In this document: positions 17,604 through 26,513 of the stretch, in pieces
Numbering within the stretch: position 1 is the first letter of the stretch
Layout: the number at the start of each line of letters is the position of its first letter
Source: Kaistella yonginensis
GTDB lineage: Bacteria > Bacteroidota > Bacteroidia > Flavobacteriales > Weeksellaceae
DNA: 64,000 nucleotides
Assembly: GCF_030409525.1 (NCBI RefSeq)
Contig: NZ_JAUFQB010000003.1
Span: 1 to 64,000 of the forward strand
Direction of reading: 5' to 3'
Notes under the pieces: model-generated
The model's input: the letters and a program-made list of their open reading frames with translations, nothing else
Database searches by the model: none
What the model was told of the DNA's origin: nothing
Position numbers and translations under genes: made by a program

Positions 17604-18047
17604 ATGAAACGATTCGCGCTGCTTATTTCATTGGTGTTTATAACAAGTTGCGACGTTTTTCCCACAGGGAATACGATCTACAGCCCCAAATCAAATTCAG
17701 GCAACAGTTCAAACGAGACTAAAGAGTTCGCTGCCTTAATAGAAAAAGATCAACTTTATAAAAAAGAAGTGAATGCAAAGGTGCTTACGTACCTGCTTAG
17801 TGATACTGATTCGAAAGATAAAAATACGGCAATTATTATTGAAAATGCGTCGAGATGTGACATCATCCTAAGGGTCGTCAATATTACGAATGGTAAAATT
17901 TATAACCTCCCAATTTCGAGAAATAGTGAAAATCAGTTTGTAATACAAAAAGGAAATTACACGCTTAAATCTAATATTTGCCAGGCAAAATACTATTCGC
18001 AGAAAAATATTATAGAACCTCTTATTTTAAAATTGTCTCAACAGTAA
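17604..18047 (+). CDS. Small lipoprotein, unknown (possibly DUF6759-like)
   Basis: 147 aa with a clear lipobox (VFITSC, Cys16) and a polar Ser/Asn-rich linker. The C-terminal 90 residues look like a small beta domain: NTAIIIENASRCDIILRVV, then YNLPISRNSENQFVI and GNYTLKSNICQAKYYSQK, with two cysteines. The pattern resembles short lipoproteins common in Chryseobacterium, perhaps DUF6759, but I am not certain. Single gene between guaB and nirK. Confidence 0.75.
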   Translation: MKRFALLISLVFITSCDVFPTGNTIYSPKSNSGNSSNETKEFAALIEKDQLYKKEVNAKVLTYLLSDTDSKDKNTAIIIENASRCDIILRVVNITNGKIYNLPISRNSENQFVIQKGNYTLKSNICQAKYYSQKNIIEPLILKLSQQ

Positions 18048-18181
18048 TTTTTTTCTGCAAAATTTCACTTAGCTGATTAGCAATTGTTTTGGATGCTATC
18101 TTTTGAAAAAAGATCACCCTATTTTATTTTTAATCTGACAAAACTCATATCGCAAAATTTCATAGAATAAATTAATTCGGA

Positions 18182-18189
18182 TAAATTTG
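18182..18189 (+). promoter_or_regulatory. Candidate -7 box of nirK
   Basis: TAAATTTG, 31 bases before the nirK ATG, fits TAnnTTTG. No convincing FNR/CRP-type site was found next to it. Confidence 0.45.
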
Positions 18190-18219
18190 TCCTATTAAAA
18201 ACAGTATAAAAATCAATCA

Positions 18220-19251
18220 ATGAAACAAATCGTAACCTGCTTTGCATTAGCCCTTTTAACTTTACAGGCATGTAAACAAAACCCGACAGAAAACCCGACA
18301 AAATCTGAAAACACCATGGATATTAAACTAAGTGGTGAAACCGAAACCCAAGCCATTGTGAATCCACCAATGGTTCCTGCGCCAATTGGAGATCGCGCCG
18401 CTAAAAAAGTAGTTGTTCATTTAGAAGCAACGGAAGAGGTAGGTGAATTGGCAGATGGGGTAACTTACAAATTCTGGACTTTCAATAGTACTGTACCCGG
18501 AACTTTTATCAGAATTAGAGTTGGTGATGAAGTTGAACTTCATGTAACCAATAGAAGCGACAGTGTGATGCCACATAACATTGATTTACACGCAGTAAAC
18601 GGCCCAGGTGGTGGTGCAGAAGCGACCAATGTTGCACCAGGGAAAGAAGCAATCTTTAATTTCAAAGCCCTTAATCCAGGTCTATATGTTTACCATTGCG
18701 CCGCAGCACCAGTGCCTTTGCATATTGCCAACGGAATGTATGGTTTAATTTTAGTAGAACCTGCTGGCGGATTACCAAAAGTTGACCGCGAATATTACAT
18801 CATGCAAGGGGAATTCTATACCAAAGGGAAAACCGATGAGAAAGGACTTCAGGAATTTGACCAAGACAAAGGAGTCGATGAAAGACCTACTTACGTTGTT
18901 TTCAACGGGAAGAAAAATGCCTTGATGGGCAAAAATGCCTTGGAAGCAAAAGTGGGTGAAACCGTAAGACTTTTCGTAGGAAATGGTGGGCCAAACTTGG
19001 TTTCTTCTTTCCACGTAATTGGTGAAATCTTCGATAGGGTTTATGTAGAAGGTGGAAGCAAGATCAACGAAAACGTTCAAACTACGGTAATTCCATCAGG
19101 CGGCGCAGCGATTGTAGAATTTAAAGTGGAAGAACCTGGAGATTATATCTTAGTAGACCACTCTATTTTCAGAGCGTTTAACAAAGGTGCCATCGGAATC
19201 TTGAAAGTAACTGGTGAGAAAAATCCAAAAGTTTATAACAAAGTTCAATAA
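18220..19251 (+). CDS. nirK: Copper-containing nitrite reductase
   Basis: Reduces nitrite to nitric oxide. Two cupredoxin domains, 343 aa. Type 1 copper ligands are His119, Cys160, His168 and Met173 ([23 protein letters not shown]); type 2 ligands are His124, His159 and His314 (VDHSIF). The catalytic Asp122 and His265 (SFHVIG) are also present, so the enzyme should be active. The N-terminus is a lipoprotein signal (TLQAC, Cys18), implying anchoring in the periplasm or outer membrane rather than a soluble form. It is followed by a SUMF1-like gene and a SCO gene, a plausible maturation operon. No nor or nos gene is in the window. Confidence 0.97.
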   Translation: MKQIVTCFALALLTLQACKQNPTENPTKSENTMDIKLSGETETQAIVNPPMVPAPIGDRAAKKVVVHLEATEEVGELADGVTYKFWTFNSTVPGTFIRIRVGDEVELHVTNRSDSVMPHNIDLHAVNGPGGGAEATNVAPGKEAIFNFKALNPGLYVYHCAAAPVPLHIANGMYGLILVEPAGGLPKVDREYYIMQGEFYTKGKTDEKGLQEFDQDKGVDERPTYVVFNGKKNALMGKNALEAKVGETVRLFVGNGGPNLVSSFHVIGEIFDRVYVEGGSKINENVQTTVIPSGGAAIVEFKVEEPGDYILVDHSIFRAFNKGAIGILKVTGEKNPKVYNKVQ

Positions 19252-19285
19252 ATCAATTATTATTAATAAAGTTAAAGAAACCGCC

Positions 19286-20140
19286 ATGATCAAAATTGCT
19301 AAAATATTCTTGTTCCTTGGTGGTTTCTTTTTTCTAATGGTTTCCTGCGAAAAAGCAAATACACTTCAATCAAAAGAAATAGCATCAAATAATACCACTG
19401 AAAAAGATGCCGCAATTACACCAGATGTTCAAATGGTTTTAATTAAAGGCGGGGATTACCAACCTTTTTATGGTGAAGACAGCACGTTGGTTAAAGTAGA
19501 TGACTTTCTTTTGGATGAAAGACCTGTTACCATTGCAGAGTTTCTTGATTTTGTTAAAAAGAATCCGCAGTGGAAACGCAGCGAGGTTCAAACAATTTAT
19601 GTAGATGACACCTATCTGAAAGATTGGCAGGACGATGAAACACTGCCTAAAGATGCAGATCCAAATGCAGCCGTAGTGTATGTTTCTTGGTTTGCTGCCA
19701 AAGCCTACGCAAAAAGTGCGGGCAAAAGACTTCCTACTTTAGATGAATGGGAATATGTCGCAATGGCAGATGAAGAGACTGCAAATGCCAGAGACAAACC
19801 GGACTACTCTGCTCATCTGATTAACCTTTATAACGAAAAAAATCGACAAAAAAATAAAGTGAAAATTTCTGCACCCAACTATTGGGGCGCTTACAATATG
19901 TTCGATTTGGTTTGGGAATGGACGGACGATTTCAATTCTATCATGACTACCAGCGACTCCCGAACGGCGGAGTTTGATGACAAAGGTTTGTTCTGCGCCT
20001 CGGCGGCCACAACCACAACCGATGTTCTAAATTATGCTTCGTTTATGAGATACGCATTTCGCTCCAGTTTAAAAGCAAATTACACCGTAGGAAATCTGGG
20101 GTTTCGATGTGCAAAAGATCCTCAAAATACTTCAAAATGA
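19286..20140 (+). CDS. nirV: NirV-like formylglycine-generating-enzyme-family lipoprotein
   Basis: 284 aa from the ATG at 19286, which places a lipobox (FLMVSC) at the right distance; an earlier Met inside nirK is unlikely. The SUMF1/FGE-sulfatase fold is shown by MVLIKGGDYQP, DERPVTIAEFLDFV, YVSWFAAKAYAKSAGKRLP, EWEYVAMADEE, FDLVWEWTDDF and the final GNLGFRCAKD. It follows nirK by 34 bases, the position and fold of NirV in other denitrifiers, whose exact job is not settled. The catalytic cysteine pair of true FGE is not obvious, so a structural or maturation role is more likely. Confidence 0.85.
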   Translation: MIKIAKIFLFLGGFFFLMVSCEKANTLQSKEIASNNTTEKDAAITPDVQMVLIKGGDYQPFYGEDSTLVKVDDFLLDERPVTIAEFLDFVKKNPQWKRSEVQTIYVDDTYLKDWQDDETLPKDADPNAAVVYVSWFAAKAYAKSAGKRLPTLDEWEYVAMADEETANARDKPDYSAHLINLYNEKNRQKNKVKISAPNYWGAYNMFDLVWEWTDDFNSIMTTSDSRTAEFDDKGLFCASAATTTTDVLNYASFMRYAFRSSLKANYTVGNLGFRCAKDPQNTSK

Positions 20141-20712
20141 AAAATCTATTCCTCACCTTAATTTCGATTCTATTTCTTTTTTCTTGTTCAGAAAAAAAGA
20201 CGGAAAAAATTAATGAAAAAGAAACTTCTACAGGTTCTATTTTTGTCTTAAATTCTACCTGGCAAAATCAAGACGGCAAAGAACGTCAACTCAAGGATTT
20301 GAAAGGAAAAAACATGGTCGTCGTGATGATTTTTACGAGCTGTACCACAGCTTGTCCACTTTTGGTGGCCGAAATGCAAAAAATAGAAAAGAAAATCGAC
20401 AAAAATAAACTGAAAGAAACAAACATGGTTTTGGTATCCATTGATCCTGAAAATGATACGCCAGAAATTTTGAAAGCGTATGCCAAACAAAATAATATGG
20501 AAGGTGAACCTTGGATCTTCCTACGCAGCGATAAAGATGCAGTGCGAGAATTGGCAAATGTTCTGGCAGTAAAATATAAAAAAATATCACCCATTGTTTT
20601 CTCTCATTCCAACATCATTACCGTATTTAATAAAAATGGTGAAATGGTGAACCAGCTGGAAGGGATCACGAATTCCGATGAAGTTGCAAAATCAGTTAAT
20701 GGCCTGAATTAA
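20137..20712 (+). CDS. SCO1/SenC-family copper chaperone
   Basis: 191 aa lipoprotein (LFLFSC, Cys17) with a thioredoxin-like fold. The copper-binding CxxxC is SCTTACP (Cys69, Cys73) and the third ligand is His157 in IVFSHSNI. SCO proteins deliver copper or keep copper-site cysteines reduced. The ATG overlaps the preceding stop (ATGA), so the gene is translationally coupled to the nirV-like gene and probably serves NirK copper loading; the family's classic client is cytochrome oxidase CuA. Confidence 0.92.
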   Translation: MKNLFLTLISILFLFSCSEKKTEKINEKETSTGSIFVLNSTWQNQDGKERQLKDLKGKNMVVVMIFTSCTTACPLLVAEMQKIEKKIDKNKLKETNMVLVSIDPENDTPEILKAYAKQNNMEGEPWIFLRSDKDAVRELANVLAVKYKKISPIVFSHSNIITVFNKNGEMVNQLEGITNSDEVAKSVNGLN

Positions 20713-20734
20713 AATAACACTCAATCAGCCATCG

Positions 20735-20768
20735 ATACCTGCTTAAGAAATTTCGCAGGTATTTTTTT
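20735..20768 (+). terminator. Terminator of the nirK operon
   Basis: Stem ATACCTGC / GCAGGTAT, 12-base loop, followed by TTTTTTTG. Confidence 0.8.
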
Positions 20769-20785
20769 GTAGGCAATGGTAGAAA

Positions 20786-21406
20786 CTATTTCAAACAAAA
20801 TTGTGCTTTCATAACATCAATTTCTTTGTTTTCATTTGCGGTATCAAACTGATCTGCTTTTTCTAATTCTACGCAAGCTTCAGTAATTTTATTCAATTTA
20901 AGATAGGAAATACCACGTCCGTAACTGGAGTCTAAATTTTCGCCACCCAGTTTCACCATGTGATTTATTTCAGCTAGCGCCGCCTCATACTCGCCTTTAT
21001 CATAATAAGTGCTTGCAATCATGTTATAAATTTGCGGATTTCCAGGATTGGTAATGAGCATTTTCCTAAAATTTAGAATCGCTTCATCATAATTCTTTTG
21101 CTGTCTCAGCACGGTTGCGATCCGCAAATAAAGTCCCGAATAAATTGGATTTTTCTCTTGTCCTTTTCGATAATAAACCAAAGCCTCATCAGCATTTCCT
21201 GTTTGAAATTCACAATCTCCTAAAATGGTGTAGGTTTCCCAGGTCTTATCGCCTTTTTCTAACAACTTTAGGTAATTCACTTTGGCTGTACTAAAATCTC
21301 CGGTTACAAAAGCAGCCAAGCCAGTTCGCTTTATTTCTTTTTTTGACTGTCCAAAACTAAGCGACAGCATTAGCAATGAAAAGAAAACAGTATAATATAA
21401 TTTCAT
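20786..21406 (-). CDS. Exported tetratricopeptide repeat protein
   Basis: 206 aa with a signal peptide (MKLYYTVFFSLLML, cleavage near SFGQ). At least four TPR units follow, with typical W/Y-L-G-A-Y-A pattern residues, for example KTWETYTILGDCEFQTGN and NPIYSGLYLRIATVL. TPR proteins are protein-binding scaffolds, and no specific partner is suggested. It lies 24 bases downstream of the DUF4407 gene on the same strand, so the two may be cotranscribed. Confidence 0.9.
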   Translation of the reverse strand: MKLYYTVFFSLLMLSLSFGQSKKEIKRTGLAAFVTGDFSTAKVNYLKLLEKGDKTWETYTILGDCEFQTGNADEALVYYRKGQEKNPIYSGLYLRIATVLRQQKNYDEAILNFRKMLITNPGNPQIYNMIASTYYDKGEYEAALAEINHMVKLGGENLDSSYGRGISYLKLNKITEACVELEKADQFDTANENKEIDVMKAQFCLK

Positions 21407-21430
21407 TAATTTTTTTAATAAATCTACAAA

Positions 21431-22504
21431 TTATTTTTGCAATTTATCTTTAAAATCATCAATTCTAAAAACGGTTAACGCATTGCCTTTCTCAATTTTC
21501 TCTTTGGCGTATAATTTATAATCATTTTCTGTTTTTTCTAAAAGATGATCATAAGGTCCAACTGCCGAAATTAATTTTACCAGAACCGGAGCAATCTCCA
21601 AAGTAATAAATAGTCCCATGATAAATGCAGCGGCAATGCCAATAATTGCAGAGTTTTTGCCGAGTTCATCTAATGCTTGTAGTCTGGCAGCAAAGCCATT
21701 AAACTGATCTTCAAAAGTTTCGGTTTTGTCTCTTTCTTTTTCGATATTGGTATAGACTTTAGACACTTCTTGATCCAAATACACCACCCGCGGTGCTATT
21801 TGTTTCTGATAATTTTCTAAATCTTGGCGGCGTTGTTCTTTCAATTCTGCTTTGCGTTTTGCATTAGACCCGTAGCCCACTTTCCCGCTAGTCAGCCCAC
21901 TTTGTTTGCCCAGAATTTCTTTTTCTAATTCTACCGCAGCAGAATCATACGATTTTTGATAATCATCGATTTTGGTTTGAATCTGCTTTTTTTCTGTTGC
22001 AAATGGCCCTGACTGTTGTAGAATTCGTCCGTTCATTTCCTTTTGCAGTTGGGTTTTATTCCGTTGAATAATCGTGTTCAATTGTTTGTTCACTTCTTTT
22101 TCAAACACTTTCAGCTCTAAAGGTTTAGAGATGATAATTCCTAAAAAAGCCGCTAATATCAACCGTGGAATCGACATTAATAATTGATTCCACCAGGTTC
22201 CGGTCTTTTTAATGGAAGACACGATATACCGGTCTAGGTTAAAAATCATTAAACCCCATAAAATTGCAAAACCAATAGAAATCCACAGATCATCAAAAAC
22301 GGTAAACATCGCGTAGCCGGCAGATAGCGTTGCGAAAACTGCGGTAAATAGTACAATCCCACCAATGCCAGAAAATTTATTCCATTCACTGGGAGTTTTT
22401 TTTAAAATATGAATACTCCCGCCAGAGCAAACCATCAAGAATTTTTGAAACCAATTCATGGTCTGATTAGTGTGGGTTAAAGGATTTATAGGTTGATTTT
22501 TCAT
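21431..22504 (-). CDS. DUF4407 membrane protein
   Basis: 357 aa. Membrane helices are seen near residues 45-65, 70-90, 110-128 and 285-310, and a long charged segment between (about 130-280, KETQ-rich with LEKEILGKQSG and LDQEVSKVYTNIEKE) looks like a periplasmic or cytoplasmic coiled coil. This is the DUF4407 layout. Function is unknown. A later Met at residue 16 (MNWFQKFLMVCSGG) is an alternative start. Immediately upstream of a TPR gene. Confidence 0.88.
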   Translation of the reverse strand: MKNQPINPLTHTNQTMNWFQKFLMVCSGGSIHILKKTPSEWNKFSGIGGIVLFTAVFATLSAGYAMFTVFDDLWISIGFAILWGLMIFNLDRYIVSSIKKTGTWWNQLLMSIPRLILAAFLGIIISKPLELKVFEKEVNKQLNTIIQRNKTQLQKEMNGRILQQSGPFATEKKQIQTKIDDYQKSYDSAAVELEKEILGKQSGLTSGKVGYGSNAKRKAELKEQRRQDLENYQKQIAPRVVYLDQEVSKVYTNIEKERDKTETFEDQFNGFAARLQALDELGKNSAIIGIAAAFIMGLFITLEIAPVLVKLISAVGPYDHLLEKTENDYKLYAKEKIEKGNALTVFRIDDFKDKLQK

Positions 22505-22579
22505 AATTGTAAATTTTATTGTCTCCTAATTCGTCTTTTAAAACGCAACAATGTTACAGATAGTATTAGGTTTAGCCAA

Positions 22580-22616
22580 GTAAAACTATTGTGAAGTTCT
22601 TGTAAATTAGTTTTAC
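22580..22616 (-). terminator. Hairpin downstream of ruvC
   Basis: Inverted repeat GTAAAACTA / TAGTTTTAC, 9 bp perfect with a 19-base loop, in the ruvC-DUF4407 gap. The T-run is weak, so termination is tentative. Confidence 0.4.
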
Positions 22617-22647
22617 AAAATAAAAAACTGATAATAAGTCTGTTGTA

Positions 22648-23202
22648 TTATTTCAATCGCTCAGGATTCTGTTTCAGAAAACTATCCCACCCTGTATACG
22701 ATTTCTCTGTTGAAACGCTTGCAGAATTAAAATGATGGCAAACCGCAACCGCTAAACCATCAGAAGCATCAAGGTTTTTGGTCGGGAATTCTTTCATGTT
22801 AAAAAGATTTTTCAGCATTCCGGCGACTTGTTCTTTGCTGGCATTTCCGTTTCCGGTGATTGCCATTTTTATTTTCTTCGGAGAATATTCGGTAATGGGA
22901 ATATTTCGGTGGAGAGACGCTGCCATTGCAACGCCTTGCGCTCTTCCCAACTTCAACATACTTTGAACATTTTTACCAAAAAACGGTGCTTCCAAAGCAA
23001 CCTCATCGGGGTGAAACTCATCAATTAATGCCAAAGTTTTATCAAAAATAATTTTCAGTTTGGTTTCATGATTGGGATATTTCTTTAGAATTAATTCGTG
23101 CATCACCACCATTTTCATTTCGTTTTTTAACACCGAAATAATGCCAAAACCCATAATTGATGTTCCTGGATCTATACCCAAAATTATTTTTTCCACTCGC
23201 AT
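22648..23202 (-). CDS. ruvC: Crossover junction endodeoxyribonuclease RuvC
   Basis: Resolves Holliday junctions by paired nicking. The catalytic acids lie in GIDPGTSIMGFG (Asp near residue 10), VALEAPFFGKN (Glu) and DASDGLAVAVCHH (Asp pair). Length 184 aa is normal. It is not next to ruvA or ruvB here, as is usual in Flavobacteriia; ruvB is 17 kb away. Confidence 0.97.
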   Translation of the reverse strand: MRVEKIILGIDPGTSIMGFGIISVLKNEMKMVVMHELILKKYPNHETKLKIIFDKTLALIDEFHPDEVALEAPFFGKNVQSMLKLGRAQGVAMAASLHRNIPITEYSPKKIKMAITGNGNASKEQVAGMLKNLFNMKEFPTKNLDASDGLAVAVCHHFNSASVSTEKSYTGWDSFLKQNPERLK

Positions 23203-23321
23203 TTTGTAAATGTAAAATCTTTTATATAAAATAAAGAATTATAGATAAATTTCTTTTAAAAAAAGTTACTTATCCGCTGTGCATTTATCATGGTATGATT
23301 TCGTGTCATCTGTTAAAATAC

Positions 23322-23566
23322 ATGATATGCTACTTTCCTATTCCTTTATTTCTTTTCTTAATTGTTCGCTTTTCTAGTTGTGATTCTCAAAGAATGAGTG
23401 CTGATCATACTTAAAATTCAACCGATCTTACTCATGAAGAATATCCAATAAAACTTAAAAAGAAGAAACTAAGAATAATAGGAAATTTTCTGTAAATACT
23501 GAGGAACTTTTGCCTCAAACTTTTATTATCAAAATAGATGAAAACAAAGCATTAACCATTACTTAA
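23322..23566 (+). pseudogene. Possible decayed small lipoprotein gene
   Basis: An ATG at 23322 begins a lipoprotein-like signal (MICYFPIPLFLFLIV, then FSSC) that stops after 30 codons at 23412. The same frame then continues (NSTDLTHEEYPIKL) to a second stop at 23493, and a shifted frame gives NTEELLPQTFIIKIDEN before TAA at 23564. The pieces look like an exported lipoprotein broken by a stop and a frameshift. It fills much of the 520-base gap between ruvC and the peptidase gene. The rest of the gap holds only AT-rich sequence and a promoter candidate. Confidence 0.35.
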
Positions 23567-23694
23567 AAATTTCTTAAATAATAAAATCCTTTTTAAAGCA
23601 GATTAAAATATACTTTCTTCAAATTAAAAAGCCAATTCATTGAAATTTAACAAATATTTATACTTTATATTAAACAATAAAGCCTTTATCTTCT

Positions 23695-23702
23695 TAAATT
23701 TG
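23695..23702 (+). promoter_or_regulatory. Candidate -7 box of the M16 peptidase gene
   Basis: TAAATTTG 24 bases before the ATG. Confidence 0.4.
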
Positions 23703-23725
23703 AGCATTAATTAAAAACAGAAACC

Positions 23726-26458
23726 ATGAAAAAAATGCTATTCAGCTTAAGTTTGATGCTGGTCTTCACAATTCCTGCTTTAACTTTTGCACAAAAAACA
23801 GAAACACCAAAATACATCGGAAACGTAGAAGGAATAAAAGAATATTCCCTGAATAACGGAATGAAAATTTTGCTGATTCCAGATGGATCGCAAAGCAATA
23901 TGGTCGTGAATATCGTCTATAATGTTGGTTCCAAAGACGAAGGATATGGCGAAAAAGGAATGGCGCATTTGCTGGAACATATGCTTTTTAAAAGCACCAA
24001 AAATTTGGGCGACATCAAAAAGCAACTTTCCGACAAAGGTGGTGTTGCAAACGGAACAACCTATTACGACCGCACGAATTATTACGAAATTTTTCCGTCC
24101 AATGATGAAAATCTGAAGTGGGCGATCAATATGGAAGCAGACCGAATGGTCAACGCCACTATTTTACAATCTGACCTCGACAAAGAATTTTCTGTGGTAA
24201 GAAATGAGTTTGAGATTGGGGAAAATCAGCCCACTGGAGTTTTGATGGAAAAAGTTTTTTCAACTGCTTATATGTGGCACAACTACGGTAATTCAACCAT
24301 CGGAAGTAAAGAAGATATCGAACGTGTAAAAGCGCCAACTTTAAGAAAATTCTACGAAAAATATTATCAACCCGATAATGCAACATTAATCATCGCCGGA
24401 AAATTTGATGAAGCAAATGCACTGAAATATATTGCAGAGAATTTCTCCATCATACCAAAACCCACCAGAACTTTAGGGGGAACTTACACGGTAGAACCAC
24501 CGCAAGATGGAGAAAAAACGGTAGAGGTAAAACGTGCAGGAGAAAGTAAACTGGTTTCTGCGGCGTATCACACTGCTGCTTATGCTGATAAAGATTTTGC
24601 TGCTTTGGCTGCATTGGGTGAAGTTTTAACTGCAAATCCTTCCGGATATTTATATAAAAGTTTGGTAGAAACTCAAAAAGTTTCCAGCATTTGGGTTTAT
24701 TCACCCGAAGTAAGAGATCCTGGATTGATGTATTTCAATTTTGATGTACCGAAAGACAAAGATTTGAATGTAACTGAAAACCTCGTAAAAACTGAACTCG
24801 ACAAAATTGCAGACATTAAATACACCAATGAAGATTTGGAAAGAGCAAAATCGAAATTGCTCAAACAAATTGCCGATAATAAAAATAATACCATTAATTA
24901 TACGATTTCGCTAACGGAAATTATTGGCGCTGGAGATTATAAACTCGCTTTTTTGTACCGCGATAATGTAGAAAACTTAACTGTTGCGGATCTTAATAGA
25001 GTTGCCCAAAAATATTTCAAAAGCAATAACCGAACAACTGGTCTTTTCGTGCCTTCTGCAAATGAAACAAGAGTAGAACCCGCAGAATTTCTTCCCAACC
25101 AAATCGCTTCATTAACTGCCAATTACAAAGGAAAAGCATTAGAAAAAGAGGTGGCTCCTTTTGAAGCAAGTATTGCGAATTTGAAAAAAAACCTTACCGA
25201 AGGAGTTCTTTCCAATGGCATGAAATACGGCTTAATTAATAAAGAAGTGAAAGGCGACAAAGTGATAGCAAATTTCAAATTTCTTCTCGGTAACGAAAAA
25301 GATTTAGCCGGTAAAAACCAAATCGGAAGTTTTACTGCCTCACTTTTAAATGCCGGAACGAAAACAAAAACCAAAGAGCAAATTCAGGATCGACTCGACC
25401 AACTGAAATCTTCAATTAACACCAGAATTTTTGGACAAAATTTGATAATTTCTATAAATACTTACAAAAATAACTTCCCAGAAGTGATGACGATTTTGAA
25501 AGATATGTTGACTAATTCTACCTTTCCACAAAATGAAATCACCAAAAGTATTTCTGAGGAAACCACTTATTTGGAAGGACAATTGAAAGACCCACAAGCA
25601 ATTGCAGGAAATGAATTACAAAGAATTTCTGCACCTTATCCGAAAGAAAGTGTTTTCTACACCCCATCAATGCAGGAAGAAATAGACAACAGCAAAAAAA
25701 TTACCCGTGATCAAATCGTAGATTTTTACCAAAATATTTTGGGAGCCAATAATGGGTTCGGAACGGTTTTAGGAAATGTAGATGCGAAAACCGCCGTTTC
25801 TTCTTTGGAAAACACTTTCGGGAAATGGAATGCAAAATCAAAATATACCGAAGTGAAACCGACCTATTTCGAAACCAAAAAATTAGATAAAAATTTCATC
25901 ACTCCAGACAAAGAAAATGCAATGGCATTGGGAACAGAGAGTTTCAAAATGGATCAGAAAAGTGCAGATTATCCTGCCTTAGTTCTAGCGAATGAAATTT
26001 TGGGAAGTGGCGGATTTTTATTAGCAAGACTTCCGATGAGGTTGCGCGAAAAAGAAGGAATCAGCTATGGAGTTGGTTCTTTCCTTGATATTCCAGTTTC
26101 CAATGAGGTCGCTTCTTGGGGATATTACGCTTTACTGAATCCAACAAAAAGAGATGCCGTAGAAAAAGCGGTGAAAGAAGAAGTAAGTAAAGCTTTGAAA
26201 GATGGTTTCACCGAAGATGAATTGGTAACCAACAAAAAAAGCTACGCAAACATCCAAAAAACCATGTTGGGATTAGACAACACCTTGATTAATTTGGTCA
26301 ACAGAAAATTGCAATATGGCGTTTCTTTGGATGAATATGATGCACTTCAAACCAAAATTCAAGGATTAAAATTAGAGGACGTAAATGCTGCACTCCGAAA
26401 ATATTTGAGTTTAGACCGATTAACTTCGGTGTATGCAGGAGACTTTAATAAGAAATAG
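23726..26458 (+). CDS. M16 family zinc metallopeptidase (insulinase/pitrilysin type), two-half
   Basis: 910 aa with a signal peptide ending near LTFAQ (residue 22), so it acts in the periplasm or outside. The inverted zinc motif HLLEH is at residues 81-85 in the N-terminal half, with the downstream Glu region typical of the family. The C-terminal half repeats the fold (starting near GVLSNGMKYGLI) but lacks the HxxEH motif, as in fused PqqL-like peptidases. Likely role is degradation of peptides in the envelope. Single gene with its own promoter candidate and terminator. Confidence 0.95.
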   Translation: MKKMLFSLSLMLVFTIPALTFAQKTETPKYIGNVEGIKEYSLNNGMKILLIPDGSQSNMVVNIVYNVGSKDEGYGEKGMAHLLEHMLFKSTKNLGDIKKQLSDKGGVANGTTYYDRTNYYEIFPSNDENLKWAINMEADRMVNATILQSDLDKEFSVVRNEFEIGENQPTGVLMEKVFSTAYMWHNYGNSTIGSKEDIERVKAPTLRKFYEKYYQPDNATLIIAGKFDEANALKYIAENFSIIPKPTRTLGGTYTVEPPQDGEKTVEVKRAGESKLVSAAYHTAAYADKDFAALAALGEVLTANPSGYLYKSLVETQKVSSIWVYSPEVRDPGLMYFNFDVPKDKDLNVTENLVKTELDKIADIKYTNEDLERAKSKLLKQIADNKNNTINYTISLTEIIGAGDYKLAFLYRDNVENLTVADLNRVAQKYFKSNNRTTGLFVPSANETRVEPAEFLPNQIASLTANYKGKALEKEVAPFEASIANLKKNLTEGVLSNGMKYGLINKEVKGDKVIANFKFLLGNEKDLAGKNQIGSFTASLLNAGTKTKTKEQIQDRLDQLKSSINTRIFGQNLIISINTYKNNFPEVMTILKDMLTNSTFPQNEITKSISEETTYLEGQLKDPQAIAGNELQRISAPYPKESVFYTPSMQEEIDNSKKITRDQIVDFYQNILGANNGFGTVLGNVDAKTAVSSLENTFGKWNAKSKYTEVKPTYFETKKLDKNFITPDKENAMALGTESFKMDQKSADYPALVLANEILGSGGFLLARLPMRLREKEGISYGVGSFLDIPVSNEVASWGYYALLNPTKRDAVEKAVKEEVSKALKDGFTEDELVTNKKSYANIQKTMLGLDNTLINLVNRKLQYGVSLDEYDALQTKIQGLKLEDVNAALRKYLSLDRLTSVYAGDFNKK

Positions 26459-26476
26459 ATCGTATTTAAATAAATA

Positions 26477-26510
26477 TAATCCGACTTAGAAATAGGTCGG
26501 ATTATTTTTA
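26477..26510. terminator. Terminator between convergent peptidase and hydrolase genes
   Basis: 9-bp stem TAATCCGAC / GTCGGATTA with a T-rich tail on the plus strand. Confidence 0.75.
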
Positions 26511-26513
26511 GCG

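Noticed and set aside
18100-18116. FNR/CRP-like site TTGA...ATCA before nirK
   Set aside because: The half-sites are one base off the required spacing, and the sequence is a simple A-run hairpin.
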